A DNA stretch of 7,382 bases, taken from NCBI GenBank assembly GCA_900772845.1, contig CAAGSD010000059.1:1-7382 (forward strand), given 5' to 3'. The notes below the pieces were generated by a model. That model was not told the origin of the DNA. It did not search any database and saw only the letters and a list, made by a program, of their open reading frames with translations. This stretch comes from Lachnospiraceae bacterium (GTDB lineage: Bacteria; Bacillota; Clostridia; Lachnospirales; Lachnospiraceae). Shown here in pieces: positions 1 through 7,169 of the stretch (its first letter is position 1; each line of letters begins with the position of its first letter). Both the position numbers and the translations under genes were made by a program.

Positions 1-26
1 CCCATATGAGCTTGCTCATAAGTGGG
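1..26. repeat. Hairpin at the left edge
   Basis: TATGAGC (5-11) pairs with GCTCATA (14-20), and the flanking CCCA (1-4) with TGGG (23-26) across a two-base bulge. GCTCATAAGTGG (14-25) resembles GCTCATAGTGG inside copy B (7308-7318), so this may be part of a related repeat that continues outside the window. Confidence 0.4.
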
Positions 27-60
27 TGAAAGACCTTAGGACCCGCCCCGATATGAGCAT

Positions 61-82
61 AAAAGTGGGATGATAATCCCAC
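61..82 (-). terminator. Rho-independent terminator candidate for the operon
   Basis: GTGGGAT (65-71) pairs with ATCCCAC (76-82) around a four-base loop. On the minus strand the stem is followed by TTTTATG. It is a better match to an intrinsic terminator than the hairpin at 146-167, but lies about 100 bases past maf. Confidence 0.45.
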
Positions 83-101
83 GATATGCGAATATTGGGC
101 A

Positions 102-133
102 GGATTGTGAGAGTGCGTAGCACGGAACAATCC
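102..133. repeat. Nested hairpin downstream of maf, same layout as the pheA-leader hairpin
   Basis: Outer stem GGATTGT/ACAATCC (102-108 with 127-133) and inner stem GTGC/GCAC (113-116 with 120-123), with a GTA loop. On the plus strand the internal loop is GAGA opposite GGA, close to the GATA/GGA loop of the hairpin at 7170-7203 read on the minus strand. The stems differ in sequence while the loops are alike, which suggests a structural repeat family. Confidence 0.55.
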
Positions 134-145
134 GTTGGCATCAAA

Positions 146-167
146 GTCGGGGGCTTTTGACCCCGAC
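146..167 (-). terminator. Weak terminator-like hairpin just after maf
   Basis: GTCGGGG (146-152) pairs perfectly with CCCCGAC (161-167), about 15 bases past the maf stop. In the direction of the operon the stem is followed only by TTTGATG, a short U-run, so termination efficiency is doubtful. Confidence 0.4.
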
Positions 168-181
168 ATCATGTAATTCTA

Positions 182-886
182 CTATACTGTCTGCAGACCA
201 TGCAGTTCCTGATAGACTCTTCCCGCAGGAAGCCCTACCACATTATTGTAATCCCCCTCGATGCCACGGATATACCGTGCACAGAATCCCTGAATCCCAT
301 AAGCTCCCGCTTTGTCCATGGGGTCTCCGGTAGCTACATATTCCCGAATCTGTTCCTCGGTCATAGGGTAGAAATGTACGGTGGTCTTTTCATGGAAGGT
401 CAGCGCCTTTTTTTCGCCGTCTTCCTCATAGAGGATCGTCACGCCTGTGTACACCTCATGTCCTCTGCCCTGCAGCATGGTAAGCATGCGGGCGGCATCT
501 TCTGTATTCTTTGGCTTTCCGAGGATTTTACCATCGCTGGCAACCACCGTATCTGCTCCCAGAACAATGGCTTCTGCCATAATAGTTTCTCCACTTTTCT
601 GTTCCGGAGCACAGACTTCGGAACCTTCGTCCGTCCGGCTGACACCGGATCCTTCATCCAGTCGTTCAGCGTTGGTAACCGAACCCTGCGATGCCGTCAT
701 AGAGGCAAGCTTCTCCCACACGGCTTCTGCTTTCTGTGCGGACAGTTCTTCCACCACTTTTGCAGGCTCAGTGGATGTGATCTTTTCCTCAGTCTCACTG
801 ACTACGACCTCAAAGTCAAGGCCGATCTGTGTCAGAAGCTCCCGCCTCCTTGGGGAGGCGGATGCCAGTATGATCTTCTTATTCAT
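182..886 (-). CDS. maf: Maf family nucleoside triphosphate pyrophosphatase
   Basis: Cytosolic housecleaning enzyme predicted to hydrolyse non-canonical or excess nucleoside triphosphates to the monophosphate and pyrophosphate. The 234-residue product opens with the Maf signature ASASPRRRELL (residues 8-18). It also carries GADTVV (110-115, containing the catalytic-type Asp), GKP (123-125), YTGV (146-149), AGAYGIQG (193-200) and GDYNNVVGLP (211-220). The GIQG form is typical of the dTTP/UTP-hydrolysing branch rather than the 7-methyl-GTP branch; this assignment is inferred. Family members are usually about 190-200 residues. The excess here is a polar insert at about residues 62-102 containing a 9-residue near-duplication. 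The ATG lies inside the 3' end of ppk (8-bp overlap), with GGAG seven bases upstream, and the signature then begins at residue 8, as expected. Last gene of the four-gene operon. Confidence 0.93.
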   Translation of the reverse strand: MNKKIILASASPRRRELLTQIGLDFEVVVSETEEKITSTEPAKVVEELSAQKAEAVWEKLASMTASQGSVTNAERLDEGSGVSRTDEGSEVCAPEQKSGETIMAEAIVLGADTVVASDGKILGKPKNTEDAARMLTMLQGRGHEVYTGVTILYEEDGEKKALTFHEKTTVHFYPMTEEQIREYVATGDPMDKAGAYGIQGFCARYIRGIEGDYNNVVGLPAGRVYQELHGLQTV

Positions 887-3005
887 GATGTGTCTCCGGG
901 ATAAAAGTTCTGCTCTCTATAGCAGATTCTCCCGCAGCCTCCTTTGCTTTTTGAATGGCTTCCAGACAGAACGCCTCCTGAGAATTAAACAGCTGCTTTC
1001 CTCTCTTGTCCTGCTTCACATAGCTGCCGTCGGGCTGTAAGATCGAAGCCTTCACATTATCCTTCAGCTGGCTGTTCAGGATATGTAATAATTCTTCCTT
1101 CAGTTCCGGGCGGTCCACGGGGAAGAGGATCTCCACACGACGCTCCAGATTACGGGGCATCCAGTCAGCACTTCCACAATAGATCTCATAATGATCATCA
1201 TTTGCAAAATAGAAAATACGGCTGTGCTCCAGGAAATTGCCGACGATGGAGCGGACACTGATATTCTCGCTGACACCCGGGATACCCACTTTCAGGCAGC
1301 AGATACCTCGAACGATCAGTTCGATCTTGACGCCTGCCGCACTGGCTTCATACAGGGCACGGATAATATCCTTGTCGCAGAGAGAGTTCATCTTCGCAAT
1401 GATATGGGCATTCTTTCCCTCCAGCGCATAATTTTTCTCCCGCTCGATCAGATGCAGGAACTTATCCTTCAGCCATAACGGTGCCAGAGCCAGTTTGTTC
1501 CAGAACAGCGGCTCCGAATAACCGGACAGCATATTGAATACTGCCGTGGCATCCTCACCGATGCGTTCCGCACAGGTCAACATTCCCACATCCGTATACA
1601 GCTTTGCCGTAGCATCGTTGTAGTTACCGGTGCCCAGATGGACGTATCTGCGGATGCCGTCCTCTTCTCTGCGGACCACCAGTGTGATCTTGGAATGGGT
1701 CTTTAATCCCACCAGTCCGTAAATAACATGGCAGCCTGCCTTTTCCAGCATTCTCGCCCAGACAATATTATTCTCTTCATCGAAACGGGCTTTCAGTTCC
1801 ACCAGAACCGTGACCTGTTTGCCATTCTCGGCGGCCTGGGCCAGAGCCGCTATGATCGGAGAATTGCCGCTGACACGATACAACGTCTGCTTGATAGCCA
1901 GTACTTCCGGATCTCTTGCCGCCTGACGGATGAAATCCACCACCGGCGTAAAGCTCTGGAACGGATGATGCAACAGAATGTCACCCTTGCGGATCTCCTC
2001 GAAAATATTGCAGCCTGCGGGAAGTGCCGGTGACTGCTGAGGCTCATACTTTGGAGTCTTTAAATGGTCAAAACCATCCAATCCGTAGATTTTCATCAGT
2101 ACCGTCAGATCTAAGGGACCTTCGATCTCATAAATATTTTCGGGCTCGATGTTCAGTTCCTTTTTAATGATCTTCAGCAGCCGTTTATCCATGCCGCTTT
2201 CCACTTCCAGACGGATGGCTTCGCCCCACTGACGCTTCTTTAACTGCTTTTCAATCTCTTTTAACAGATCTGCCGCCTCATCTTCATCAATGCTCAGATC
2301 CGCATTTCGCATGATCCGGAAAGGATGGGCACAGACAATGTCATAATTCAGGAACAGCTTATCCATATTCCGTTCGATGATCTCTTCCAGTAAAATGATC
2401 TTGCAGGCCTTACCTTTGGACGGGATCCGTACCACACGGCTCAAGACGCTGGGCACCTGTACGGTGGCAAATTCCAGTTCCTCATTGCTGTTCTTCTTCC
2501 GCACCATGGCTCCGATGTTCAGAGATTTATTGCGGATCAAAGGGAACGGTCTGGAAGAATCCACTGCCATGGGGGTCAGCACGGGATACACATTTTCCTG
2601 AAAATACTGATCCACATACGCTGCTTCCTCCGCCGTCAGCTGCTCATGCTCTCTGATGATATGCAGTCCGTTTTTCTCCAGAAGCGGAAGTAAAGATCGG
2701 TTATATGTGGAATATTGCAGATCCACCAGTTCATGGATCGCTACATGCAGCGCCTTTAACTGCTCCGTGGGGGTCATGCCTGCAATGTCTTTTTTGGTAT
2801 AACCGGCATTTTCCATATCCTTTAAGGATGCCACACGGATCATGAAAAATTCGTCCAGGTTCGATGCAGTGATGCTTAAAAATTTCAACCGTTCAAACAG
2901 TGGAATGCTCTTGTCTCTGGCCTCGTTTAACACTCTGTGGTCGAACAATATCCAGCTCAGTTCCCGGTTGGTATAATATTTTGGATCTTTAAAATCAATT
3001 TCCAT
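879..3005 (-). CDS. ppk: Polyphosphate kinase PPK1
   Basis: Reversibly transfers the gamma-phosphate of ATP onto a growing inorganic polyphosphate chain through a phosphohistidine intermediate. The 708-residue length and full domain order match PPK1. The N domain contains NRELSWILFDHRVL (13-26) and SNLDEFF (48-54, Asn49 in the ATP-contacting position). An H domain and two C-terminal phospholipase-D-like domains follow. GLKTHSK (433-439) supplies His437, equivalent to the autophosphorylated His435 of E. coli. HLGTGNYN starts with His456 (E. coli His454). LEHSR contains His594 (E. coli His592). Arg377 in KQTLYR and Arg407 in KARFDE match the magnesium/phosphate-binding arginines. No key residue is missing. 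The ATG follows the ppx stop by 18 bp; GGGAGG directly after that stop is the likely ribosome binding site, though its spacing of 12 bases is slightly long. The C-terminal tail after about residue 650 is charged and resembles that of other Firmicutes and Bacteroidetes PPK1s. Confidence 0.97.
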   Translation of the reverse strand: MEIDFKDPKYYTNRELSWILFDHRVLNEARDKSIPLFERLKFLSITASNLDEFFMIRVASLKDMENAGYTKKDIAGMTPTEQLKALHVAIHELVDLQYSTYNRSLLPLLEKNGLHIIREHEQLTAEEAAYVDQYFQENVYPVLTPMAVDSSRPFPLIRNKSLNIGAMVRKKNSNEELEFATVQVPSVLSRVVRIPSKGKACKIILLEEIIERNMDKLFLNYDIVCAHPFRIMRNADLSIDEDEAADLLKEIEKQLKKRQWGEAIRLEVESGMDKRLLKIIKKELNIEPENIYEIEGPLDLTVLMKIYGLDGFDHLKTPKYEPQQSPALPAGCNIFEEIRKGDILLHHPFQSFTPVVDFIRQAARDPEVLAIKQTLYRVSGNSPIIAALAQAAENGKQVTVLVELKARFDEENNIVWARMLEKAGCHVIYGLVGLKTHSKITLVVRREEDGIRRYVHLGTGNYNDATAKLYTDVGMLTCAERIGEDATAVFNMLSGYSEPLFWNKLALAPLWLKDKFLHLIEREKNYALEGKNAHIIAKMNSLCDKDIIRALYEASAAGVKIELIVRGICCLKVGIPGVSENISVRSIVGNFLEHSRIFYFANDDHYEIYCGSADWMPRNLERRVEILFPVDRPELKEELLHILNSQLKDNVKASILQPDGSYVKQDKRGKQLFNSQEAFCLEAIQKAKEAAGESAIESRTFIPETHHE

Positions 3006-3023
3006 TTTGCCCTGCTGCCTCCC

Positions 3024-4574
3024 TTAAAATTTCTTTTTCTGCCGGATCACCGGTATGATACTGTATACTTCCTTAAAAAATTCCGTGCTGGTCTGGAAAA
3101 ATCCCTTTTCCAGTGTAATATCTTCCTGAGTATCCACCTTCAGGATCAGTTCATTCTCCTGTAAAACGGCCTTGACACCTTTCATTTTCTGTTTGTGGCT
3201 GCGGTCAAGGCTGTTGGCCAGACGTAAGATAGCAGTCAGCTTGGCAACCGTTAAGTAGCTCTCCTTATCCAGTCCCATGGGGCGCTCCTGTGCCTGCCCA
3301 TAATAGACGAAATCGCTGTGGTTAAACCTTACCACGTTGGCCACGATCTCCCGCTCCATATGGGACAATCCGATCATTTCCGTTGCCATGATAATGTCAT
3401 AGGAAGCCTCGCCGACATTGAGCAGGCTGATATATTTTCCACAGTCGTGCAAAATAGCGGCCAGCCGCAGATACAGGCGTTCTCTCTGCCCCATGCCATG
3501 CACTTTTTTCATACTGTCAAAAATCGTGGTAGTGATCTGCTCCAGAGTATCCGCTCTCTTACTGCTGCCATTGTAGCGCTTGCTGATATTCAGTGCGCAG
3601 GCGATGATATCCTCTGCAAAATCATGCTCACCCCGGAACATTTTGTTCTGCTCCGCATACTCATAGGCGATACCGTCGCAAAGTGTCACGCCCGGTGCCC
3701 AGATCAGTTCTGCGCCCATTAGTTCTGCGATTCGTCTGGTAAGAATGGCACTGATGTACACCAGAGGCACCTTTTCCTCCGCTATATCCATCCTCCTGGC
3801 CAATTCTGTGGTGCCCTTGGTACGAAGGGCTTCCATCAGCTGGGAAAATGCCTTGCGGTCCACTACTGCATTGACTTCTCCCCTCTCGTGAGCCTTGCGC
3901 ACCGCCCAGGGAGACAGGTAATCGTCCACGATGATAATGTTTTTGATCTCACGATCCTTGAGGTACAGTTTCTTATAATCATCCAGCTGTGCCGTAGCCA
4001 GTTCATCCACCAGACGTTCCATCTGGGCACTGCCCGCATTCAGATGATTCAACAGTTCCTGTAAACGTAAGACACCAAGGCGTAAGTTCTGGGTCGATAC
4101 CAGAGTATCCTTGTCAAACAGGGAAATCTGGATACTACCGCCGCCGATGTCCAGAATTGCGGTCTTTTCCTCAATAATTCTACGGAATATCTCTCCCTTG
4201 GAGGCTATCGACTTGTAATCCAGAAATCTCTGCTCGGAGTTGCTTAAGATCTCTACCCGGATGCCGGTGCGCTGTTCGATCTGATCCTGCAGGATCAGGG
4301 TGTTTTCCGTCTCCCGGATGGCACTTGTGCCGTAAGCCTTATAGGCAGTCACCTTGTAGGCTTCCATGATCTGTGCAAATTCCTTCAGGGTATGGCACAG
4401 GTCATCGATTTTCTCGTTGCTGATCTTCCCATGGGCATAAGTGTCCGAGCCCAGATCGATCCGCTGCCTGATACAATCGATCTCCCGCATGGTATTTTTC
4501 CCGGAGAGATCAAATATTTTCATGGTAAGTTCGAAGCTGCCCACATCAATGGCAGCGAAGGTTTTCACACTCAT
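3024..4574 (-). CDS. ppx: Ppx/GppA family phosphatase (exopolyphosphatase) with C-terminal HD-like domain
   Basis: Predicted exopolyphosphatase, releasing terminal phosphate from polyphosphate; some relatives act on pppGpp and the sequence does not decide between them. Numbering is from the ATG at 4574 (516 residues). The ASKHA-fold ATPase-like core has phosphate loop 1 (AAIDVGS, 7-13), YGTSAIRE (81-88), an acidic residue at the catalytic-Glu position (NSEQR, Glu114) and phosphate loop 2 (DIGGGS, 142-147). The C-terminal half has LHDCGK with His376-Asp377, the HD pair, but the usual His-rich segment after it is replaced by NVGEASYDII, so metal chemistry there is doubtful. The frame stays open four codons further up to a GTG at 4586 that would overlap the upstream stop. 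ATG 4574 is preferred because GAGGA sits six bases ahead of it, whereas AGGA lies only two bases from the GTG. Its position directly before ppk supports polyphosphate turnover. Confidence 0.92.
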   Translation of the reverse strand: MSVKTFAAIDVGSFELTMKIFDLSGKNTMREIDCIRQRIDLGSDTYAHGKISNEKIDDLCHTLKEFAQIMEAYKVTAYKAYGTSAIRETENTLILQDQIEQRTGIRVEILSNSEQRFLDYKSIASKGEIFRRIIEEKTAILDIGGGSIQISLFDKDTLVSTQNLRLGVLRLQELLNHLNAGSAQMERLVDELATAQLDDYKKLYLKDREIKNIIIVDDYLSPWAVRKAHERGEVNAVVDRKAFSQLMEALRTKGTTELARRMDIAEEKVPLVYISAILTRRIAELMGAELIWAPGVTLCDGIAYEYAEQNKMFRGEHDFAEDIIACALNISKRYNGSSKRADTLEQITTTIFDSMKKVHGMGQRERLYLRLAAILHDCGKYISLLNVGEASYDIIMATEMIGLSHMEREIVANVVRFNHSDFVYYGQAQERPMGLDKESYLTVAKLTAILRLANSLDRSHKQKMKGVKAVLQENELILKVDTQEDITLEKGFFQTSTEFFKEVYSIIPVIRQKKKF

Positions 4575-4586
4575 AGGCTTCCTCAC
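4575..4586 (-). promoter_or_regulatory. Ribosome binding site and start choice for ppx
   Basis: On the minus strand the stop TGA of the ATPase gene runs into GAGGA (4584-4580), followed by AGCCT and then ATG (4574-4572). The stop codon and Shine-Dalgarno sequence therefore overlap, which favours translational coupling. An in-frame GTG at 4586 forms a GTGA overlap with the stop but has AGGA only two bases before it, too close for normal initiation. Confidence 0.6.
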
Positions 4587-5869
4587 TTTCCTAACAGATA
4601 ATCAATAAACTGCTGGGCGCTTCTTCCGGACAGTCCTCCATGGGACAGTTCCCATTTGTTGGCTTCCTGTAAAAGTTCTTCTTCCGGCATCTCCACATGA
4701 TAACGCTCCGCCAGTGTCTTTACGATATTCTGGAATTCCTTTTTATTGGGAGCACCGAAATAAATAGTCACGCCGAAACGATATACCAGTGACAGCTTCT
4801 CCTGTACGGTATCACTGGTGTGCATATCCTCACGGGTCTCTTCTTTGTCGCTGTAGTTCTCACGGATGAGATGACGGCGGTTGGACGTCGCATAGATCAG
4901 AACATTTTCCGGCTTCTTTTCCAGACCACCCTCGATGACGGCCTTGAGATATTTATATTCAATCTCAAACTCTTCGAAGCTTAAATCATCCATGTATATG
5001 ATAAATTTGTAATTGCGGTTCTTGATCTGGCTGATGACCGTATTCAGATCCTGGAACTGATGCTTGTAGACCTCGATGATCCGCAGCCCCCTGTCATAAT
5101 ATTCATTGGCAATAGCCTTGATGCTTGAGGATTTACCGGTGCCGGCATCGCCGAACAGCAGACAGTTGTTGGCCTTTTTCCCATTCACAAATGCCTCAGT
5201 GTTATCCACCAGCTTTTTCTTGGGAAGCTCGTAGCCTACCAGATCATCCAGCTTCACATGGGCAATATTTAAAATCGGAACAATATGTACCCCATCCTCA
5301 TCATGGGTGATGCGGAAGGACTTGTGAAGTCCGAATTTACCGACACCGTATTCTTTATAGAACTGGGTCAGGGTAGCCTTCATCTCTTCAGCCGTTCCGT
5401 CTGCGCAGAACTTCTCCGCCAGCTCACAGATCCGGGCACAGATTCGTTTATTATAGACCTTGCTCTCCTGCATGCTGCTGGCATAATTTTCTATTAAGGA
5501 AAATTCCGGTACCTTAAGTATCTCCATCATGGGAGCAAAATCAAAATCATAGAATTCCTTGAAGATGCGGATATCATGCAGCGCCGCATCGTTGATGGAG
5601 CCGGCAATCTCTCCGCGGATCTCACAGCCACAGCTGTAACTGTTCTCGTTATTCACCAGGAGATTGGCCAGATAGCAGTGCCACAGATTCCCATGAAATC
5701 CGTAATTACCCGCCAGATCGATCAGGTCATGGATACACTCGTAAAACAGTGCTGCCATATCCTCCGTATTGTAATATTCATCATCATAATGGGACATCAA
5801 AAATGCCATATCATACAGCAGTTCCCCATCCTCAAAATCACGATATACGATCAGTTCTTTTTCTCTCAT
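4583..5869 (-). CDS. DUF815-type AAA+ ATPase of unknown substrate
   Basis: A 428-residue cytosolic P-loop ATPase with no signal peptide or membrane segment seen. The C-terminal ~220 residues match the DUF815 family (PF05673) by motif. LDDLVGYELPKK (207-218) leads into Walker A GDAGTGKSS (240-248), Walker B FIIYMDDLSFEEFE (289-302), the sensor segment IYATSNRRHL (325-334), YRFG (363-366, where the family usually has DRFG) and a late SGR (414-416) suited to sensor 2. The N-terminal ~200 residues are acidic and helical-looking with several cysteines (for example CGC at 80-82); I recognise no domain there. Its molecular role is unknown; family members are described only as AAA-type ATPases. The ATG has GAAGG about eight bases upstream. 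As first gene of the operon it is followed almost immediately by ppx and ppk, suggesting a role connected with polyphosphate metabolism, which is an inference from context. Confidence 0.9.
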   Translation of the reverse strand: MREKELIVYRDFEDGELLYDMAFLMSHYDDEYYNTEDMAALFYECIHDLIDLAGNYGFHGNLWHCYLANLLVNNENSYSCGCEIRGEIAGSINDAALHDIRIFKEFYDFDFAPMMEILKVPEFSLIENYASSMQESKVYNKRICARICELAEKFCADGTAEEMKATLTQFYKEYGVGKFGLHKSFRITHDEDGVHIVPILNIAHVKLDDLVGYELPKKKLVDNTEAFVNGKKANNCLLFGDAGTGKSSSIKAIANEYYDRGLRIIEVYKHQFQDLNTVISQIKNRNYKFIIYMDDLSFEEFEIEYKYLKAVIEGGLEKKPENVLIYATSNRRHLIRENYSDKEETREDMHTSDTVQEKLSLVYRFGVTIYFGAPNKKEFQNIVKTLAERYHVEMPEEELLQEANKWELSHGGLSGRSAQQFIDYLLGK

Positions 5870-5886
5870 ATGTCTAACCTTCTTGT

Positions 5887-5914
5887 TTTATATGTTTTAA
5901 CTATTCAGCGCCAA
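5887..5914 (-). promoter_or_regulatory. Candidate promoter of the ATPase-ppx-ppk-maf operon
   Basis: On the minus strand TTGGCG (5914-5909, 4 of 6 to the sigma-A -35) is separated by 16 bases from TATAAA (5892-5887, 5 of 6 to the -10). Transcription would start about 12-14 bases before the ATG, leaving the GAAGG ribosome binding site near the 5' end of the mRNA. The -35 lies inside the outer hairpin of the flanking repeat. The short leader is a weakness of this call, and readthrough from pheA is an alternative. Confidence 0.3.
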
Positions 5915-6007
5915 TGGGCGAAGTAACCACATGAGCAAATACCATGCAGGCATGTTATTTAAGTAAGCCTCGCAGAGGCGGTTTTGCGAATGGGTTTCTG
6001 AATAGTT
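5899..6007. repeat. Palindromic intergenic repeat, copy A (complete, with terminal inverted repeats)
   Basis: A ~109-bp element between the pheA stop and the ATPase gene. It begins with AACTATTCAG (5899-5908) and ends with its exact complement CTGAATAGTT (5998-6007). Inside are three hairpins: CGCC/GGCG (5909-5912 with 5917-5920), an 11-bp stem with one mismatch and a two-base loop (5937-5947 with 5950-5960), and GCCTC-GCA-GAGGC (5967-5979). The segment 5916-6007 recurs inverted upstream of pheA (7236-7328) with about seven substitutions and one gap over 93 positions. It looks like a small non-autonomous, MITE-like or REP-like element. No transposase is present in the window. It also fills the only space where a pheA terminator could lie, and no run of U follows any hairpin in the pheA direction, so termination there would be weak. 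Confidence 0.8.
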
Positions 6008-6014
6008 GTTATGC

Positions 6015-7139
6015 TTAATAATTGCCCAGGATCTTCATGCTGCGGGCTTCTTCCCGAAGTCCCCGCAGTGCGTTCTTCACGGCGCTGTCCGCAAGGTTCC
6101 CCTCAAAATCAATGAAGAAACGATACTCCCAGTTCCGGTCGGGAATGGGACGGCTCTCAATCTTGGTCATGTTCAGATTGTTGTAAATAAAATGGGACAG
6201 AATGTGATACAGGGATCCGCTCTCGTGGGGGATCTCCAGGCACAGACTGATCTTATTGGCATTTTTACGGAAGATCTTCTGGTTCGTCACAATGATGAAA
6301 CGGGTGGAATTGCTGTCGGAATCATTGATCCCTTTTTCCAGAATTTCCAGTCCGTAGGTCTCTCCCGCATATTCGCTAGCGATGGCTGCCTGGGTTTTAT
6401 CCTTTTCCTTCGCTACTTTTAACGCTGCGAAAGCGTTGTTCTGCATACTGATCTGCTGCCAGTCATGCTCCGCCAGATATCTGGCACTCTGCATCAGGGA
6501 CTGGGGATGGGAATAGACTCTTTTGATCTCTTCCATCTTCGTCCCGGGCAGTGCCAGCAGACAATGCTCGATGGGAATGACCTGCTCTCCTACAATATAA
6601 TTCTCGAATTCTACCAGCAGATCATAGATCTCATTCACGATTCCGGCGGTGGAATTCTCAATGGGAAGTACTGCGAAATCCGCACTGCCTTCATCAATGG
6701 CGCTCATGGCATCCCGGAAAGTTTCCACATGGAAGACATTGACATTTTCCCCGAAAAACCTGCGCATGGCAGCCTGGGAATAAGATCCCTCCGCTCCCTG
6801 GTAGACCACTCTGGCACACTCGGTCTCCAGTTCCTCCACACCGATAAAGGGCAGCCTTCCCTCACTTCCGTGGGCAGCTAACAGCTGGTACTGAAGTTTC
6901 CGGCTCATGGACATGATCTGCTCAAACAGTTCCTCCACGCCGTGGCTGTTGAAATCATTGTGGGTCAGCGCCTTGACACCGGCGATCTTCTCCTGTTCAC
7001 GCTGCTTGTCGAATACCTTTTTCCCCGTCTCTATTTTATATTCCGCCACCTGTCTGCTGACATCCATGCGCTTCTCATAGAGGTCCACGATCTGTCTGTC
7101 AATGGTGTCGATCTGTTGTCTTAACTGTGATAAATCCAT
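6015..7139 (-). CDS. pheA: Bifunctional chorismate mutase/prephenate dehydratase (P-protein)
   Basis: Converts chorismate to prephenate and then to phenylpyruvate, the committed branch to phenylalanine. The 374-residue protein is complete. The AroQ chorismate mutase domain (1 to about 88) retains residues spaced as in E. coli: Arg7, Arg24, Lys35, Asp44, Arg47 and Glu48; the last active-site Gln is probably Gln83 or Gln85. The prephenate dehydratase domain (about 108-285) has YQGAEGSYSQAA (113-124), LPIENSTAGIVNE (158-170), SHPQSL (210-215) and the catalytic-type STRF (278-281). The ACT domain (about 297-374) has GSLY (308-311) where many enzymes have GALV, and a conserved ESRP (328-331), so feedback inhibition by phenylalanine is likely. 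The ATG has AAGGAG six bases upstream (7151-7146). It is flanked by inverted copies of a palindromic repeat and appears to be its own transcription unit, with 145 bp before the next gene. Confidence 0.97.
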   Translation of the reverse strand: MDLSQLRQQIDTIDRQIVDLYEKRMDVSRQVAEYKIETGKKVFDKQREQEKIAGVKALTHNDFNSHGVEELFEQIMSMSRKLQYQLLAAHGSEGRLPFIGVEELETECARVVYQGAEGSYSQAAMRRFFGENVNVFHVETFRDAMSAIDEGSADFAVLPIENSTAGIVNEIYDLLVEFENYIVGEQVIPIEHCLLALPGTKMEEIKRVYSHPQSLMQSARYLAEHDWQQISMQNNAFAALKVAKEKDKTQAAIASEYAGETYGLEILEKGINDSDSNSTRFIIVTNQKIFRKNANKISLCLEIPHESGSLYHILSHFIYNNLNMTKIESRPIPDRNWEYRFFIDFEGNLADSAVKNALRGLREEARSMKILGNY

Positions 7140-7169
7140 GCTGTTCTCCTTAACTTAACTGATATCCAC

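Noticed and set aside
1..181. CRISPR array
   Set aside because: Hairpins differ from one another in sequence and spacing; there are no regular direct repeats and no cas genes.
200..904. 234-codon plus-strand open frame opposite maf
   Set aside because: It lies wholly antisense to a clear Maf gene, its translation is rich in Cys, Phe and His with no family motif, and it lacks a ribosome binding site; a shadow frame.
447..1040. 197-codon plus-strand open frame spanning the maf/ppk junction
   Set aside because: Antisense to two well-supported genes with a Ser/Cys-rich low-complexity translation; no recognisable domain.
5576..5926. 116-codon plus-strand open frame running into repeat copy A
   Set aside because: Mostly antisense to the ATPase gene and ends in the repeat; hydrophobic translation arises from the complementary codons and no ribosome binding site is seen.
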